DNA of 64,000 bases from Candidatus Pantoea soli (GCF_007833795.1 NZ_CP032702.1:3224001-3288000), one strand, 5' to 3'. Positions 1 to 9,598 are shown, numbered from the stretch's first letter. Translations and numbers: made by a program. Notes: a model not told the origin generated them from the sequence alone.

Positions 1-796
1 TCGACAGCGCCTGGCGAAACAGCAGGCTGCCCAGCACCAGATCGGCTTTTTTACCGGCCATATCCAGCAGGTGCGCCCGCACAAAGCGCGTCACCGCTTC
101 AAAAATCATGGCGATGGTGACGCCAATCGCCAGCGACCAGAGCGTCACAAACGCCTGATTTGGCACGACGCGGTCGTACACGTTCATGGTAAAAAAGATG
201 CTGGAGAGCGCCAGGATGTTGATCAGCACGGCGGCAATCGCCGCGCTGCGGTAGTAGCGGCGATAGCGCCACAGCGTGGTAAACAGCCAGTGGCCGTTCA
301 CTTCCGGCAGCATTTCACTGGCGCGCTCATCCACCACGGCGGTGGGTTTGGCCATCACGGCGAAACCGGCGTAAATGGCGTTGAGATCGGTAAGGCTCAT
401 CTCAACCGGTGCCTCGCTGACTTCCGGCATAATCAGCTGGAAGCGCAGCTCGCGCTGATTCTCTTCGTTTGTATGGATGCGGCGTGACAGCACAATGCAG
501 CCACCGCCTTCGTTACGCAGCAGGATCATTGGCATCAGCTGCTGCGGCAGATCCTGCAGTCGGCGCTCTACCATCCCGCCGGTGATGCCCGCATTTTCCA
601 GGGCTGTCATGGCCTGCGATGGCGAAAGCAGCGTGGCTTTTGGCAATCCGGCCACCAGCGCTTCTTCGCTTTTTTCACGTTTATAGTGTTTGCAGATCCA
701 TGCCACGCTTTTCAGCAGCGTGTCATCTACCGTAGTTTCAATACGAGCAACAGAACGCGCATCCTGCTCCACTGCATTCTGCTTCTGGTCGACCAT
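1..796 (-). CDS. Type I secretion ABC transporter, LapB/LssB family, 5' part
   Basis: This is the first ~265 residues of a type I secretion permease/ATPase that runs off the left edge of the window. The start is the ATG at 796, preceded by AGGAG. Residues ~15-130 form a C39-peptidase-like domain. I see no Q-x-x-x-x-x-C-G catalytic motif there, so it is probably a non-cleaving docking domain, as in transporters of RTX adhesins. The first membrane segments begin after the YRRYYRSAAIAAVLINILAL region, followed by SSIFFTMNVYDRVVPN, which is typical of the LapB/LssB group. The ATPase domain lies outside the window. The substrate is not visible; in related operons it is a large RTX adhesin with adjacent lapC/lapE-like genes. 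The family call is good, the substrate is unknown. Confidence 0.85.
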   Translation of the reverse strand, partial: MVDQKQNAVEQDARSVARIETTVDDTLLKSVAWICKHYKREKSEEALVAGLPKATLLSPSQAMTALENAGITGGMVERRLQDLPQQLMPMILLRNEGGGCIVLSRRIHTNEENQRELRFQLIMPEVSEAPVEMSLTDLNAIYAGFAVMAKPTAVVDERASEMLPEVNGHWLFTTLWRYRRYYRSAAIAAVLINILALSSIFFTMNVYDRVVPNQAFVTLWSLAIGVTIAMIFEAVTRFVRAHLLDMAGKKADLVLGSLLFRQALS

Positions 797-1061
797 TTCC
801 CGACTCCTGTACACCTGACAAAAAGCGGCGGGCTCATCGCCCACCGCAGACTTTTAGAATTGGGAAAATTCTGACAGAAGCCGGGATTGAGGCCGTTCAA
901 GACTTGTCTCAAACGCTGACGATTATTTATGAATAATCATGACAAAAGGCGTCAGAACGGGCGCTGCCAGCCGGTTCAGCCTGAGCGAAAAGCGAGGCTG
1001 TCGGGGCCGTACGGCGCGTGATATCTTACCTGTTCGCTTTACTGCAACCGGATAATAAGCA

Positions 1062-2156
1062 ATGGCAAAACAGCGTGTAGGAATTGTGTTTGGTGGCAAA
1101 TCAGCCGAGCACGAAGTGTCGTTACAGTCAGCAAAAAACATCCTTGAAGCCATCGATCGGACCAAATACGAGGTCACGCTGCTGGGGATTGATAAACAGG
1201 GTGAATGGCATCTGAATGATGCCTCCGGTTTTCTGCTCAATGCGGAAAACCCGGCAATGATTGCCCTGAACCGCTCTGGTGAAAACGTGGCGCTGGTGCC
1301 GGGCAGCGCATCACAGCAGCTGATCAGCCGCCAGCAGGCTCAGCCGCTGTCGCAGCTGGATGTCATTTTCCCGATAGTGCACGGTACGCTGGGCGAAGAT
1401 GGCTCGCTGCAGGGGCTGCTGCGCATGGCGAACCTGCCGTTTGTCGGTTCCGATGTGCTGGGCTCGGCCGTCAGCATGGATAAAGATGTGACCAAGCGCC
1501 TGCTGCGCGATGCCGGCCTGAAGGTGGCACCGTGGCTGAGCATTACACAGGCGCAGCGTGCCAGCCTGGATGCGCAGGCGCTGGTGACGCGCTTCGGTCT
1601 GCCGCTGTTTGTTAAACCGGCTAATCAGGGTTCTTCAGTGGGCGTGAGCAAGGTGGACAAGCTGGCAGACCTGGAGGCCGCGCTCGATCTGGCCTTTACC
1701 TTTGACCGCAAAGTACTGATTGAGCAGGGCATTAAAGGCCGTGAAATCGAGTGCGCGGTATTGGGCAATGATGAACCGGAAGCCAGTCCGTGCGGTGAAG
1801 TTGTGGTGCACGATGCCTTCTACTCGTATGACACCAAATACATCAGCGAAAGCGGTGCGGAGGTGGTGGTGCCGGCAGCAATCGACGCCCAGGCCAGCGA
1901 GGCGATTCGCGCCGTGGCCATTAAGGCATTCAAGGCGCTGGAGTGCTTTGGCATGGCGCGTGTTGATGTGTTTCTCACTGAAAACGGCGAGATTATTGTT
2001 AATGAAGTCAACACGCTGCCGGGCTTTACCAACATCAGCATGTATCCCAAGCTGTGGCAGGCCGCCGGTCTCAGCTACAGTGCGTTAATCACCCGACTGA
2101 TTGAGCTGGCACAGCAGCGTCACCAGCAAAATCGTCAGCTGAAAAGCAGCGTATAA
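1062..2156 (+). CDS. ddlA: D-alanine--D-alanine ligase A
   Basis: This ATP-grasp ligase joins two D-alanines to make the dipeptide for the peptidoglycan precursor in the cytoplasm. It has 364 residues, the same length as E. coli DdlA. The N-terminal [18 protein letters not shown] stretch, the ATP-grasp segment [16 protein letters not shown], and the C-terminal [19 protein letters not shown] (metal and D-Ala site) are all present. The spacing matches DdlA better than the shorter DdlB. The ATG at 1062 follows a weak GGATAA ribosome site. It stands alone, divergent from the secretion gene and convergent with the diguanylate cyclase. Confidence 0.97.
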   Translation: MAKQRVGIVFGGKSAEHEVSLQSAKNILEAIDRTKYEVTLLGIDKQGEWHLNDASGFLLNAENPAMIALNRSGENVALVPGSASQQLISRQQAQPLSQLDVIFPIVHGTLGEDGSLQGLLRMANLPFVGSDVLGSAVSMDKDVTKRLLRDAGLKVAPWLSITQAQRASLDAQALVTRFGLPLFVKPANQGSSVGVSKVDKLADLEAALDLAFTFDRKVLIEQGIKGREIECAVLGNDEPEASPCGEVVVHDAFYSYDTKYISESGAEVVVPAAIDAQASEAIRAVAIKAFKALECFGMARVDVFLTENGEIIVNEVNTLPGFTNISMYPKLWQAAGLSYSALITRLIELAQQRHQQNRQLKSSV

Positions 2157-2173
2157 CCGGCGCGCGGAGGGGT

Positions 2174-3634
2174 TCAGGCCACGTCCGTCAGCGTGCTGCG
2201 CGCCTCCAGCGCCGGGGCGGTCTGATTACGGCCATTGCGTTTGGCAGCATACAGATGTTTGTCGGCGGCTGACACCAGCCGGTTAATCACCGCCGGCCAT
2301 TCGCGCTCATGCGCCGCGGGGCTGCCGCGCGCCAGCCCGAGACTGGCGGTGACCGTTACAGTGTTGCCCTGAATCCAGAATTTCTCTTTCACCATCGCCT
2401 GACGAATCGACTCTGCCAGCTGATACAGCGACGCCGGGTCACAGTCGAAAACCACCACCACAAACTCTTCTCCGCCAAAGCGACACACCAGGCCGCGCGA
2501 CTGCACCACCTGGCGGATGCGACGCGCAATCTCCTCCAGCACGCCGTCACCGGCATCATGGCCAAAATTGTCATTAATAGCTTTAAAGTAGTCGACATCC
2601 AGCATCATCACGCCGGCTTCGCGCTGCAGCGAAAAGGGCGTTTGCCTCAGGTGTTCATATAACCCGGAGCGCGACAGCAGCTGGGTCAGAAAATCGAAGT
2701 TGGCGCGTAACGCCAGACGATGATTGAGCTGGCGAATGGCGTCCATGCTGACAGCCACCAGCAGCGGGCTGAGCGCCACCGTCGCCACGCCCAGCCGCGC
2801 CGATGTCAGGTGGCCAATCGGCAACAGCGAATCGTCACCCTGAATATTCATTACGCCGTGCGAAACCAGCACGATCTCGGTAATGCCGGTCAGCAGGATC
2901 ATCAGACTGGTCACCGGCATGGGCAGCACGATGGCGCACCAGATCAGCGCCGGCACCGGGAATGTCAGGCTGCCTGCCCCGCCGATCAGCGCGCCCCCCA
3001 GCAGCGAAAGCAGCACAGCCAGCAGCGGCAGTAACTGGCCGGCTCGCAGCAGCGTCCGCAGCGGCACGCTGCGCAGCGGGCGCGTCAGCATTACCGGCAA
3101 CAGCATCAGCGCGGTTGAAAACTGCTCGCTGAACCAGTCAGCCCACGCCACCACGAAACGGGCGTTGAAATCGATGTCCTGCGCCCAGGCACCCCAGGTG
3201 GCGCAGGTGGCCGCCCCCAGCAGACAGGCTGGAAAAATGCGCATGGCGTTAAATACCTGACTGTTGGCAGAGGGGGACTGCAGCGGCTTGATCAGCATAC
3301 TGACCGCCACCAGCGTAAACAGGATATTGGCCACGTTGAGGGTGACCGCAGGCAGTGCCCAGCCGGAAAAGACCGTGTCGTTGAACACCATCGCGGCAAA
3401 GCACACCAGATAGCTGGAGGCTTTATGCAGCCAGGGATTGCGTACCATTAACCCGGCGATCAGCGCATTTACCGGCCAGAACAGCGACAATTCTTCCGGA
3501 AAGCGCAGGTGGCTGCCCATAAAGCAGAAAAATAACGTGATGAGGAACAGCGAAAGAGTATTTTTTTTGAGACTCTGCTCTTCGAACAGCTTAACGCGCA
3601 TACGTCTGAACCCTGTACCTGAAATCGCTGCCAT
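2174..3634 (-). CDS. Membrane diguanylate cyclase with MASE1-like sensor
   Basis: This predicted inner-membrane enzyme makes cyclic di-GMP from two GTP. Residues ~20-310 hold about eight hydrophobic segments resembling a MASE1 sensor. Residues ~325-470 are a GGDEF domain with the active-site signature RFGGEEF, so it should be catalytically competent. The position where the inhibitory RxxD site normally lies, five residues before the signature, reads QSRG, so product inhibition through that site is probably absent. The ATG at 3601 (MRVKLF) is an alternative start to the ATG at 3634. It is monocistronic and convergent with ddlA. The signal sensed is unknown. Confidence 0.88.
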   Translation of the reverse strand: MAAISGTGFRRMRVKLFEEQSLKKNTLSLFLITLFFCFMGSHLRFPEELSLFWPVNALIAGLMVRNPWLHKASSYLVCFAAMVFNDTVFSGWALPAVTLNVANILFTLVAVSMLIKPLQSPSANSQVFNAMRIFPACLLGAATCATWGAWAQDIDFNARFVVAWADWFSEQFSTALMLLPVMLTRPLRSVPLRTLLRAGQLLPLLAVLLSLLGGALIGGAGSLTFPVPALIWCAIVLPMPVTSLMILLTGITEIVLVSHGVMNIQGDDSLLPIGHLTSARLGVATVALSPLLVAVSMDAIRQLNHRLALRANFDFLTQLLSRSGLYEHLRQTPFSLQREAGVMMLDVDYFKAINDNFGHDAGDGVLEEIARRIRQVVQSRGLVCRFGGEEFVVVVFDCDPASLYQLAESIRQAMVKEKFWIQGNTVTVTASLGLARGSPAAHEREWPAVINRLVSAADKHLYAAKRNGRNQTAPALEARSTLTDVA

Positions 3635-3793
3635 CCGCTCCGGGCATCAGCAACCATTAAACCTGAAATAACCGTGCCATGATTCGGTAATTAAGCATCC
3701 GTTCTTTATTCTGTTCTGCGCCTGAACGGTGCGAGCGGTCGCCAGCGCAGCGTCTGGCAGAAAAGCATCACCGTGATTATGCCCTGCAAATAA

Positions 3794-3824
3794 AAAAATC
3801 GGATATCCGGGATATCCGATTTTT
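3794..3824. terminator. Perfect 15-bp inverted repeat, probable terminator
   Basis: The arms at 3794-3808 and 3810-3824 are perfect reverse complements, rich in ATCGGATATCC and flanked by A and T runs. It lies 26 bp beyond the SulP stop codon, so it most likely ends that minus-strand operon. The T run on both strands would also let it act in the other direction. Confidence 0.8.
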
Positions 3825-3849
3825 GAGCAGCAGCGGTAACGCGGCGGGG

Positions 3850-5319
3850 TTATTTCACGGCCACCGGCCACTGACTGAGGCGAATGCCGCGTTCCGGCGC
3901 GCTTTCGCCAAAATCCTGCAGCACCGCTTTGATATCGGGGTCGAGGTATTCCGCATTATCGTGGTCAACGATTACCACGCTGTTTTCCGGGATCTCAGCC
4001 AGCAGACCCTGCAGTGCCGGGTTATGCATAAACGTCAGGTTTTGCTGAAACCGCAGAACGTAGTGATCGTCGTAACGCGTCAGCTGCAGCGCATTGCGAT
4101 GGCTCTTATACAGGCTGCACGCAATCTGCGTGGCGATGCCGATACCAATGCCCGCCAGCATCCCGAACACGATGATGCCGCCGATGGTGGCCAGAAACGG
4201 AATAAACTGTTGTGCGCCCATGCGAAACTGTTCCACAAACAGACGTGGCGTCGCCAGCTTATAACCGGTGTACAGCAGCACCGCCGCCAGGCTGGCCAGC
4301 GGGATGGTGTTCAGCAGCGCACTGAACCACAGCCCGCAGATCAGCAGCAGCACGCCGTGGATCAGAATCGACAGTTTGGTTTGCGCCCCGGTGCTGACAT
4401 TCACCGAACTGCGCACGATGACCGCCGTAATTGGCATCGCGCCCAGAAAGCCGGCAGTGAGATTGCCAATGCCCTGTGCAAACATCTCTTTATCGGGTGA
4501 CGGTGCCGGGTGCTGCGGCCGCAGTTTTTTCAGCGCCTCCTGACTGAGCAGCGTTTCCAGACTGGCCACCAGCGCCAGCGTTATGGCTACCACCCAGACG
4601 GACGGGTTTTGCCATGCCAGCCAGTCCGGCGTCTCCAGCCCGGCGACCAGGGCCGACAGGCTGTCAAATGCCGGCAGCGTAATACGCGGCAGCTCTCCGC
4701 CCGGCAGCAGGCGATCGCCCCAGAGCGTGGCTGCACAGCCAAACAGCACCGCCACCAGCGGGCCGGGGATCCAGCCCAGCCCTTTCATCGCTTTCACCTT
4801 TGGCGTGGTCCACAGCCACAAAATCAGCAGGCCGCTGACGGCAACCAGCATGGCGCTGGCCGAGAAGCGGAACGCCCCGTTTATCAGCGCGCTCCAGGGC
4901 GTATCGCCTGTCGTGCCCAGTGCTACCGGGATCTGCTGCATAATCAGCAGCAGTCCGATGGCCGCCAGCATGCCTTTGATCACACTGCCCGGAACCAGTG
5001 AGATAAAGCGTCCGGCGCGCAGCAGTCCGAGCAGGCACTGCAGCAGCCCCGCCAGAACCAGCGCGGTCAGAAAAGCAGAAAAACTGCCGAGCGTCTGAAT
5101 GGATGCCACGACAATCGTCACCAGGCCCGCCGCCGGGCCGCTGACCGCAAACCGCGACGGGCTCAGTGACGTGACCAGCAGGCCACCAATCACGCCGGTA
5201 AGCAGACCGGCAAAAGGTGGCAGCCCGCTGGCCTGAGCAATACCCAGACACAGCGGCAGCGCCACCAGAAAAACCACCAGACCCGCCGGAATATCCTGGC
5301 GCAGCGTATTCAGATTCAT
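3850..5319 (-). CDS. SulP family anion (probably bicarbonate) transporter
   Basis: This 489-residue inner-membrane SLC26/SulP carrier starts with the typical RQDIPAGLVVFLVALPLCLGIA segment and has about ten to twelve membrane spans up to residue ~410. A short STAS-like tail (~415-485) contains SVVIVDHDNAEYLDPD. Its start overlaps the stop of the upstream carbonic anhydrase gene by 4 bases (ATGA), which indicates translational coupling. SulP proteins paired with carbonic anhydrase are generally assigned to bicarbonate or CO2-linked anion uptake. The substrate assignment here rests on that pairing. Sulfate or a dicarboxylate remains possible. Confidence 0.9.
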   Translation of the reverse strand: MNLNTLRQDIPAGLVVFLVALPLCLGIAQASGLPPFAGLLTGVIGGLLVTSLSPSRFAVSGPAAGLVTIVVASIQTLGSFSAFLTALVLAGLLQCLLGLLRAGRFISLVPGSVIKGMLAAIGLLLIMQQIPVALGTTGDTPWSALINGAFRFSASAMLVAVSGLLILWLWTTPKVKAMKGLGWIPGPLVAVLFGCAATLWGDRLLPGGELPRITLPAFDSLSALVAGLETPDWLAWQNPSVWVVAITLALVASLETLLSQEALKKLRPQHPAPSPDKEMFAQGIGNLTAGFLGAMPITAVIVRSSVNVSTGAQTKLSILIHGVLLLICGLWFSALLNTIPLASLAAVLLYTGYKLATPRLFVEQFRMGAQQFIPFLATIGGIIVFGMLAGIGIGIATQIACSLYKSHRNALQLTRYDDHYVLRFQQNLTFMHNPALQGLLAEIPENSVVIVDHDNAEYLDPDIKAVLQDFGESAPERGIRLSQWPVAVK

Positions 5320-5945
5320 GGCTTTACTTCCTCTGCTGATTGCTGAATTAACTCTTTCAGATGGCCTGACTGCAGATCATACACGCAGCCGAAGACATCC
5401 AGTCCCTGCCCGGCCTGCCACGCCTGGCGCACTGGTTCACTGGCCACCAGCCCGGCAAATTGCGCGATAACGTTCGCTTCCACGAGGCGATTAAGGCGAC
5501 TGCTCTCATCTTCCTGCGCGTTTTGGCTGGCGGTCAGAGCCGGATGCAGCGCGCTGCGCAGCGCGGCGATGCGTCTGGCGAGCGCAGACTCTTCCCGCGC
5601 CAGCGGGCTGGCGGGTAACCCCAGCGCCGCCTGCACGCCACCGCAGCCATAGTGACCGCACAGCACAACGCGCTGCACATTGAGGTAAAAAATGGCGTAC
5701 TGCAGCACGCTCATCAGGTTGTCGTCATCCGGCACCACCATGTTGGCGATATTGCGATGCACAAACAGCTCGCCCGGGTGAGAACCGGTCAGCACTTCCG
5801 CCGGGACACGGCTGTCTGAACAGCCGATCCACAATGAATGCGGTTTTTGCTGATGCAGATAGCGGGCAAAGTAATCCGGATTACGCGCGCGGCGCTGTAA
5901 GGCCCAGCTGCGATTTTTCGCTAATAAGGGTTTAAGGGTCGTCAC
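5316..5945 (-). CDS. Beta-carbonic anhydrase
   Basis: This is a zinc enzyme that interconverts CO2 and bicarbonate in the cytoplasm. The beta-class ligands are visible: Cys and Asp in CSDSRVPAE, then His and Cys in CGHYGCGGVQAA. I chose the GTG at 5945 (VTTLKPLLAKNRSW), preceded by AGAGAGAAGAG, because it gives 210 residues, close to E. coli Can (220). An ATG at 6068 in the same frame would add a sequence unlike the family. The gene is coupled to the SulP transporter through an ATGA overlap. It may be a paralogue of can rather than its orthologue, so I give no symbol. Confidence 0.92.
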   Translation of the reverse strand: MTTLKPLLAKNRSWALQRRARNPDYFARYLHQQKPHSLWIGCSDSRVPAEVLTGSHPGELFVHRNIANMVVPDDDNLMSVLQYAIFYLNVQRVVLCGHYGCGGVQAALGLPASPLAREESALARRIAALRSALHPALTASQNAQEDESSRLNRLVEANVIAQFAGLVASEPVRQAWQAGQGLDVFGCVYDLQSGHLKELIQQSAEEVKP

Positions 5946-6490
5946 AATACTCTTCTCTCTGTATCCGTAATTCCTGCAGGCGGGCGGGTTGCCGCCGGGT
6001 GAAAATGGCTGCGAACCTGTCAGAGGCGGGGAAAGCAGAGCTTCCTCACAGAAATTGTTTATAGACACTTAAGCTTGCGGATGCACCTGAAATATTCCGG
6101 CGGGTTGAAACAGGCTTGTTGTGTAAAATTAACTTCAGATAATGTCAATAAAATGCAAGGTTATGTCAGTCGGGAAATAAAAGATAATTCATAATTTAAT
6201 AATTAAAATCAATAAATTAAATATGTAACTTTGCTTCTCACACTTGTCTTAAAAAGATAACTCTACGTTTCATTGATAAAATTTCGGGGCATTATGAAAT
6301 ATACCCCTGGCTTAACGGTGAGAATAATCTTAATTATAATATTTATGAATAGCGTTATTCACTGGCTGTATCGGCCAGTTACGCGATATTCCGCTAAAAG
6401 TCTGCCTGCTATTAAGTGAGAGATCAGGAAATTAATAAGGAGAGTAATAGTTACGCAGAAACGTAAATATCGCTGGACCTGAAGTAGAAA
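5946..6490. other. AT-rich intergenic region upstream of the carbonic anhydrase operon
   Basis: About 545 bases without a convincing gene. The stretch 6120-6440 is strongly AT-rich compared with its neighbours and probably holds the promoter of the minus-strand carbonic anhydrase-SulP operon. I see no tRNA, repeat or conserved small RNA that I can name. Confidence 0.5.
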
Positions 6491-6520
6491 AAATAGCGCC
6501 GGCCAGCGCAGGCGCTATTT
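6491..6520 (-). terminator. Rho-independent terminator of the e(P4) phosphatase gene
   Basis: A perfect 10-bp stem (AAATAGCGCC at 6491-6500 with GGCGCTATTT at 6511-6520) is followed by a T run when read on the minus strand. It sits 11 bases past the stop of the phosphatase gene. Confidence 0.85.
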
Positions 6521-6531
6521 CGCTTGACGAA

Positions 6532-7341
6532 TTATTTACCGTTCCACGCTTTAATATGCGCTTCCCGCACCTGCAGCTGTTGCTCCGGCGTCAGTTTATT
6601 GTAATTTTCCGCCATGCCGCTCTCCCAGTCACCATAGAGCGGATTAGGCAGAACGATGAACTGCGTGCCAAAACGCTGATGGTTAAGGCTGACAAACTGC
6701 TGGCGCTGCGCGTTGCCCTGATGCCAGGTCGCGCCGCCAAAATCATTCAGATTATCGCCGACATACAGCACCACGTTATAACCGGCGTTTTTAATGGCAT
6801 CGAAACGCGCCTGTTTATTGGAATTGCCGGTGCTGAGGCGTACGGTTTTCTCACTGACGCCGGTGAAACCCAGCTGGTTGAGATTATCCACCGTTGCGGC
6901 GTAATCTTTCTGGTCACGGTTGGAGACATAAAACAGGGTACCGCCGTGGCTGTTGACGTAGCGGGCAAACTCCACCGCGCCCGGCACGGCAGTGGCCTGA
7001 CGTGCCTGCGTCCACGCTGACCAGGTTTTCGCAGAAAAAGGCTGGTTGTGTTTTGCCTGCCAGGCGCTGTAGGCACTGTTATCGATCATGGTTTCATCCA
7101 GATCGACAATCACCGCTTTGGGTTTGCCGGTTAACGAAGGCGCCTGATCGAATGCCATACGCGCGGTGTTGAAAGCCTGCCAGCTCAGCGCCTGATACTC
7201 ACCGGATTGCTGAAACCAGTTCAGTGCCAGTACCGATTGCTGGCTAAGCTGCTGCTGCGCCTGCGGGTGCGGTGTCCGGGCACAGCCAGTAAGTGTCAGC
7301 GCAATCAGGCCAGAGGCGGCCAGCCAGGTGGTGTTTTTCAT
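6532..7341 (-). CDS. Lipoprotein acid phosphatase, e(P4)/class C 5'-nucleotidase family
   Basis: This 269-residue HAD-superfamily phosphatase is anchored to the membrane as a lipoprotein. The start is the ATG at 7341, preceded by GAGGATAACAGG, and it yields a signal peptide ending in the lipobox LTGC with Cys20. The DLDET motif (Asp80 and Asp82) supplies the nucleophile and acid/base, followed by FYVSNRD and YVGDNLNDFG. Haemophilus e(P4) dephosphorylates nucleotides and NMN for cofactor uptake. That role is inferred here from the family. An upstream in-frame ATG at 7419 would place the signal peptide internally and is less likely. Confidence 0.92.
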   Translation of the reverse strand: MKNTTWLAASGLIALTLTGCARTPHPQAQQQLSQQSVLALNWFQQSGEYQALSWQAFNTARMAFDQAPSLTGKPKAVIVDLDETMIDNSAYSAWQAKHNQPFSAKTWSAWTQARQATAVPGAVEFARYVNSHGGTLFYVSNRDQKDYAATVDNLNQLGFTGVSEKTVRLSTGNSNKQARFDAIKNAGYNVVLYVGDNLNDFGGATWHQGNAQRQQFVSLNHQRFGTQFIVLPNPLYGDWESGMAENYNKLTPEQQLQVREAHIKAWNGK

Positions 7342-7449
7342 CCTGTTATCCTCAAGGGTTAGCGTCAGTTTTTGTAAAGCTTTAAAAATGTAGCAGTTAA
7401 CGTAAGCTGTGGGCAGCACCAGGCGCCCTTCCGTTCACAGGAGAGACTT

Positions 7450-8169
7450 ATGGACACTTATCTGCCACGCGGGCCGCGCTCAGCACTGCTGGATACGCTG
7501 ACATGGCTGGATTATGCGTTTCAGCCTGCCGGACAACCCGCCCCTGCGGAGACGGCGTACGGCCAGCAGCGCCACAGCGCCCGCGTGGTGCCGGCGCGGC
7601 AAAACCGGCCACCCAAGAGCTGTGAGTCTGACGGCGTGATCGCTGATGATACTCAGCCGGTTGCGGTCTACACCGCTGACTGCCTGCCGGTGCTGTTTGC
7701 CGATCCGCTGACCCGGCAGGTCGCGGCAGTGCATGCGGGACTGCAGGGCACGCTGGCCGGGGTGCTGAACAGCGCAACCGAAGGTCTGCTGACGCGCGGT
7801 GCCCGGGCTGACGGACTTTTTGTGGCAATCGGTCCGGCTATTGGCCCGTGCTGCTATGAGCTGGGCCATGACCGGGTGCAGCAGATGGCAGCGCGTGCGG
7901 ATTTGCCGCCGCTGCGCTGGTCAGCGGAACAGCCGCACAACCCCCTGGCGGTCCGGCCGCAGGCGCAGGCGCATCATCAGGGCGTGTGGTTTGATTTAGC
8001 GCATCTGGCGCGGTCATTACTGTTACAGTGCGGGATCCCGGACCGGCAGATCGAGGTGCTGAATGTCTGTACCTATTGTATGGCGGAGGCGGGATCGAGC
8101 TATCGCTACAACACCCATTTTGCCAGCGGCTATCAGTCGCGGTTTTCATGGATTCGCCGCCGGGCATGA
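7450..8169 (+). CDS. YfiH/PgeF-like (DUF152) purine nucleoside phosphorylase-laccase domain protein
   Basis: This 239-residue protein belongs to the Cu/Zn YfiH family, whose members act on purine nucleosides or edit peptidoglycan. The metal and active-site motifs TADCLPVLF, AAVHAG and IGPAIGPCCYELG are present. It differs from a standard YfiH: HAGLQG replaces HAGWRG, and the early motif reads QRHSARV where QVHG is usual. The normal yfiH sits next to rluD in enterics, so this lone copy is probably a diverged paralogue. It is divergent from the phosphatase gene, and AGGAGAG precedes the ATG. Confidence 0.82.
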   Translation: MDTYLPRGPRSALLDTLTWLDYAFQPAGQPAPAETAYGQQRHSARVVPARQNRPPKSCESDGVIADDTQPVAVYTADCLPVLFADPLTRQVAAVHAGLQGTLAGVLNSATEGLLTRGARADGLFVAIGPAIGPCCYELGHDRVQQMAARADLPPLRWSAEQPHNPLAVRPQAQAHHQGVWFDLAHLARSLLLQCGIPDRQIEVLNVCTYCMAEAGSSYRYNTHFASGYQSRFSWIRRRA

Positions 8170-8202
8170 CACTGGCTTCACTTCCCTGTGAAGCCTGCGC
8201 CC

Positions 8203-9522
8203 TCAATGAATGATTGCGTTGAGGATCAGCACACCGCCGAGACCGAGGATCGAGATCAGTGTTTCCATCACCGTCCAGGTTTTCAGGGTTTCCGTCACGC
8301 TGAGGTTGAAATAGCCCTTGAACAGCCAGAAGCCCGGATCGTTAACGTGTGAGGCGATGACGCTGCCAGCGCCTACTGCAAGCACCATCAGTGCCGGATC
8401 GGCATGCGTGGCGGCGATGATCGGCGTGACGATCCCGGCGGTGGTGATTGCCGCCACAGTGGCTGACCCCAGCGCAATACGCAACATTGCAGCTACCGTC
8501 CAGCACATCAGCAGCGGTGACAACGACGAGCCCTTCATCATATCCGCGATGTAATTGCCCACGCCGCTATCAACCAGCACCTGTTTGAATGCACCGCCAC
8601 CGGCAATGATGAAGATAATCATGGCGATCGCGGCAATCGATTCGCCGCACATCTCCATCACCTCTTCCATTTTACGTCCGTTGCGCAGGCCAAGCGTGAA
8701 CACCGCAATCACCACCGCAATGAACAGCGCCACCGCCGGATTGCCAATAAATTCGAAAAACTGACGCAGCGGATTCTCTTTGGGCGTGGTGAGTTCGAAT
8801 ACCGCCGCAATCGCCATCAGCACCACCGGAATCACCGCTGCAAAAATGCTGAGGCCAAAGCCGGGCATCTCCGCGTCGGAGAAGATTTTAGGGTTGTAGA
8901 GCCCTTCCGGCGGCGTCTTTTCAAAGCTTTTAAGGAATCGGGAAAACAGCGGCCCGGCAACGATAACCACCGGAACGGTAATGATCATGCCGTACAGCAG
9001 CGTGGTGCCCAGGTTCGCGCCAAAAATGGTGGCAATGGCGGTCGGACCGGGATGCGGTGGCAGAAAGCAGTGCGTTACCGAAAGCGCCGCGACCATGGGT
9101 ACGCCGACATACAGCAGCGGCAGACCGGCGGCAGCCACGATGGTAAACACCAGCGGCAGCAGCAGCACAAAGCCCACTTCGTAGAACATCGCCAGGCCTA
9201 CGACCAGCCCGGTCACCACCAGCGCCCACTGCAGACGCTGTTTGCCAAAGGCGGCGATCAGCGTGGTCGCTACGCGCTGCGCGGCGCCGGTATCGGATAC
9301 CAGCCGCCCGAGCATGGCGCCAAAGCCGAGAATCATCGCTAAACTGCCCAGCGTCGCGCCGATACCTTTCTGAATCGAAGCCATGACGTTCAGCGGTGTC
9401 ATGCCTTCGGCAATACCGACCACCGCCGAGACAAACACCAGGGCGATGAAGCCGTTAACCTTGAACACAATCATCAGGACCAGCAGCAGTATCACGCCCA
9501 GCACAATGATGGTTATTGGCAT
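8203..9522 (-). CDS. idnT: L-idonate/gluconate:H+ symporter, GntP family
   Basis: This 439-residue inner-membrane carrier of the GntP family is very similar to E. coli IdnT. It has MPITIIVLGVILLLVLMI at the start, FYEVGFVLLLPLVFTI, the LPPHPGPTAIATIFGANLG motif, and HVNDPGFWLFKGYFNLSV near the end. I use the ATG at 9522, preceded by AAGGA; the longer frame to 9645 adds a sequence unlike the family. It is the last gene of idnD-idnO-idnT, so it probably imports L-idonate or 5-ketogluconate. A general gluconate transporter cannot be excluded. Confidence 0.9.
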   Translation of the reverse strand: MPITIIVLGVILLLVLMIVFKVNGFIALVFVSAVVGIAEGMTPLNVMASIQKGIGATLGSLAMILGFGAMLGRLVSDTGAAQRVATTLIAAFGKQRLQWALVVTGLVVGLAMFYEVGFVLLLPLVFTIVAAAGLPLLYVGVPMVAALSVTHCFLPPHPGPTAIATIFGANLGTTLLYGMIITVPVVIVAGPLFSRFLKSFEKTPPEGLYNPKIFSDAEMPGFGLSIFAAVIPVVLMAIAAVFELTTPKENPLRQFFEFIGNPAVALFIAVVIAVFTLGLRNGRKMEEVMEMCGESIAAIAMIIFIIAGGGAFKQVLVDSGVGNYIADMMKGSSLSPLLMCWTVAAMLRIALGSATVAAITTAGIVTPIIAATHADPALMVLAVGAGSVIASHVNDPGFWLFKGYFNLSVTETLKTWTVMETLISILGLGGVLILNAIIH

Positions 9523-9598
9523 TTTTATTATCCTTAGGAAGACAGAGGGGTGATTAAGGTGTAGGCGCGGCCGACGTTTTACGCCAGCCACGCCAGCG

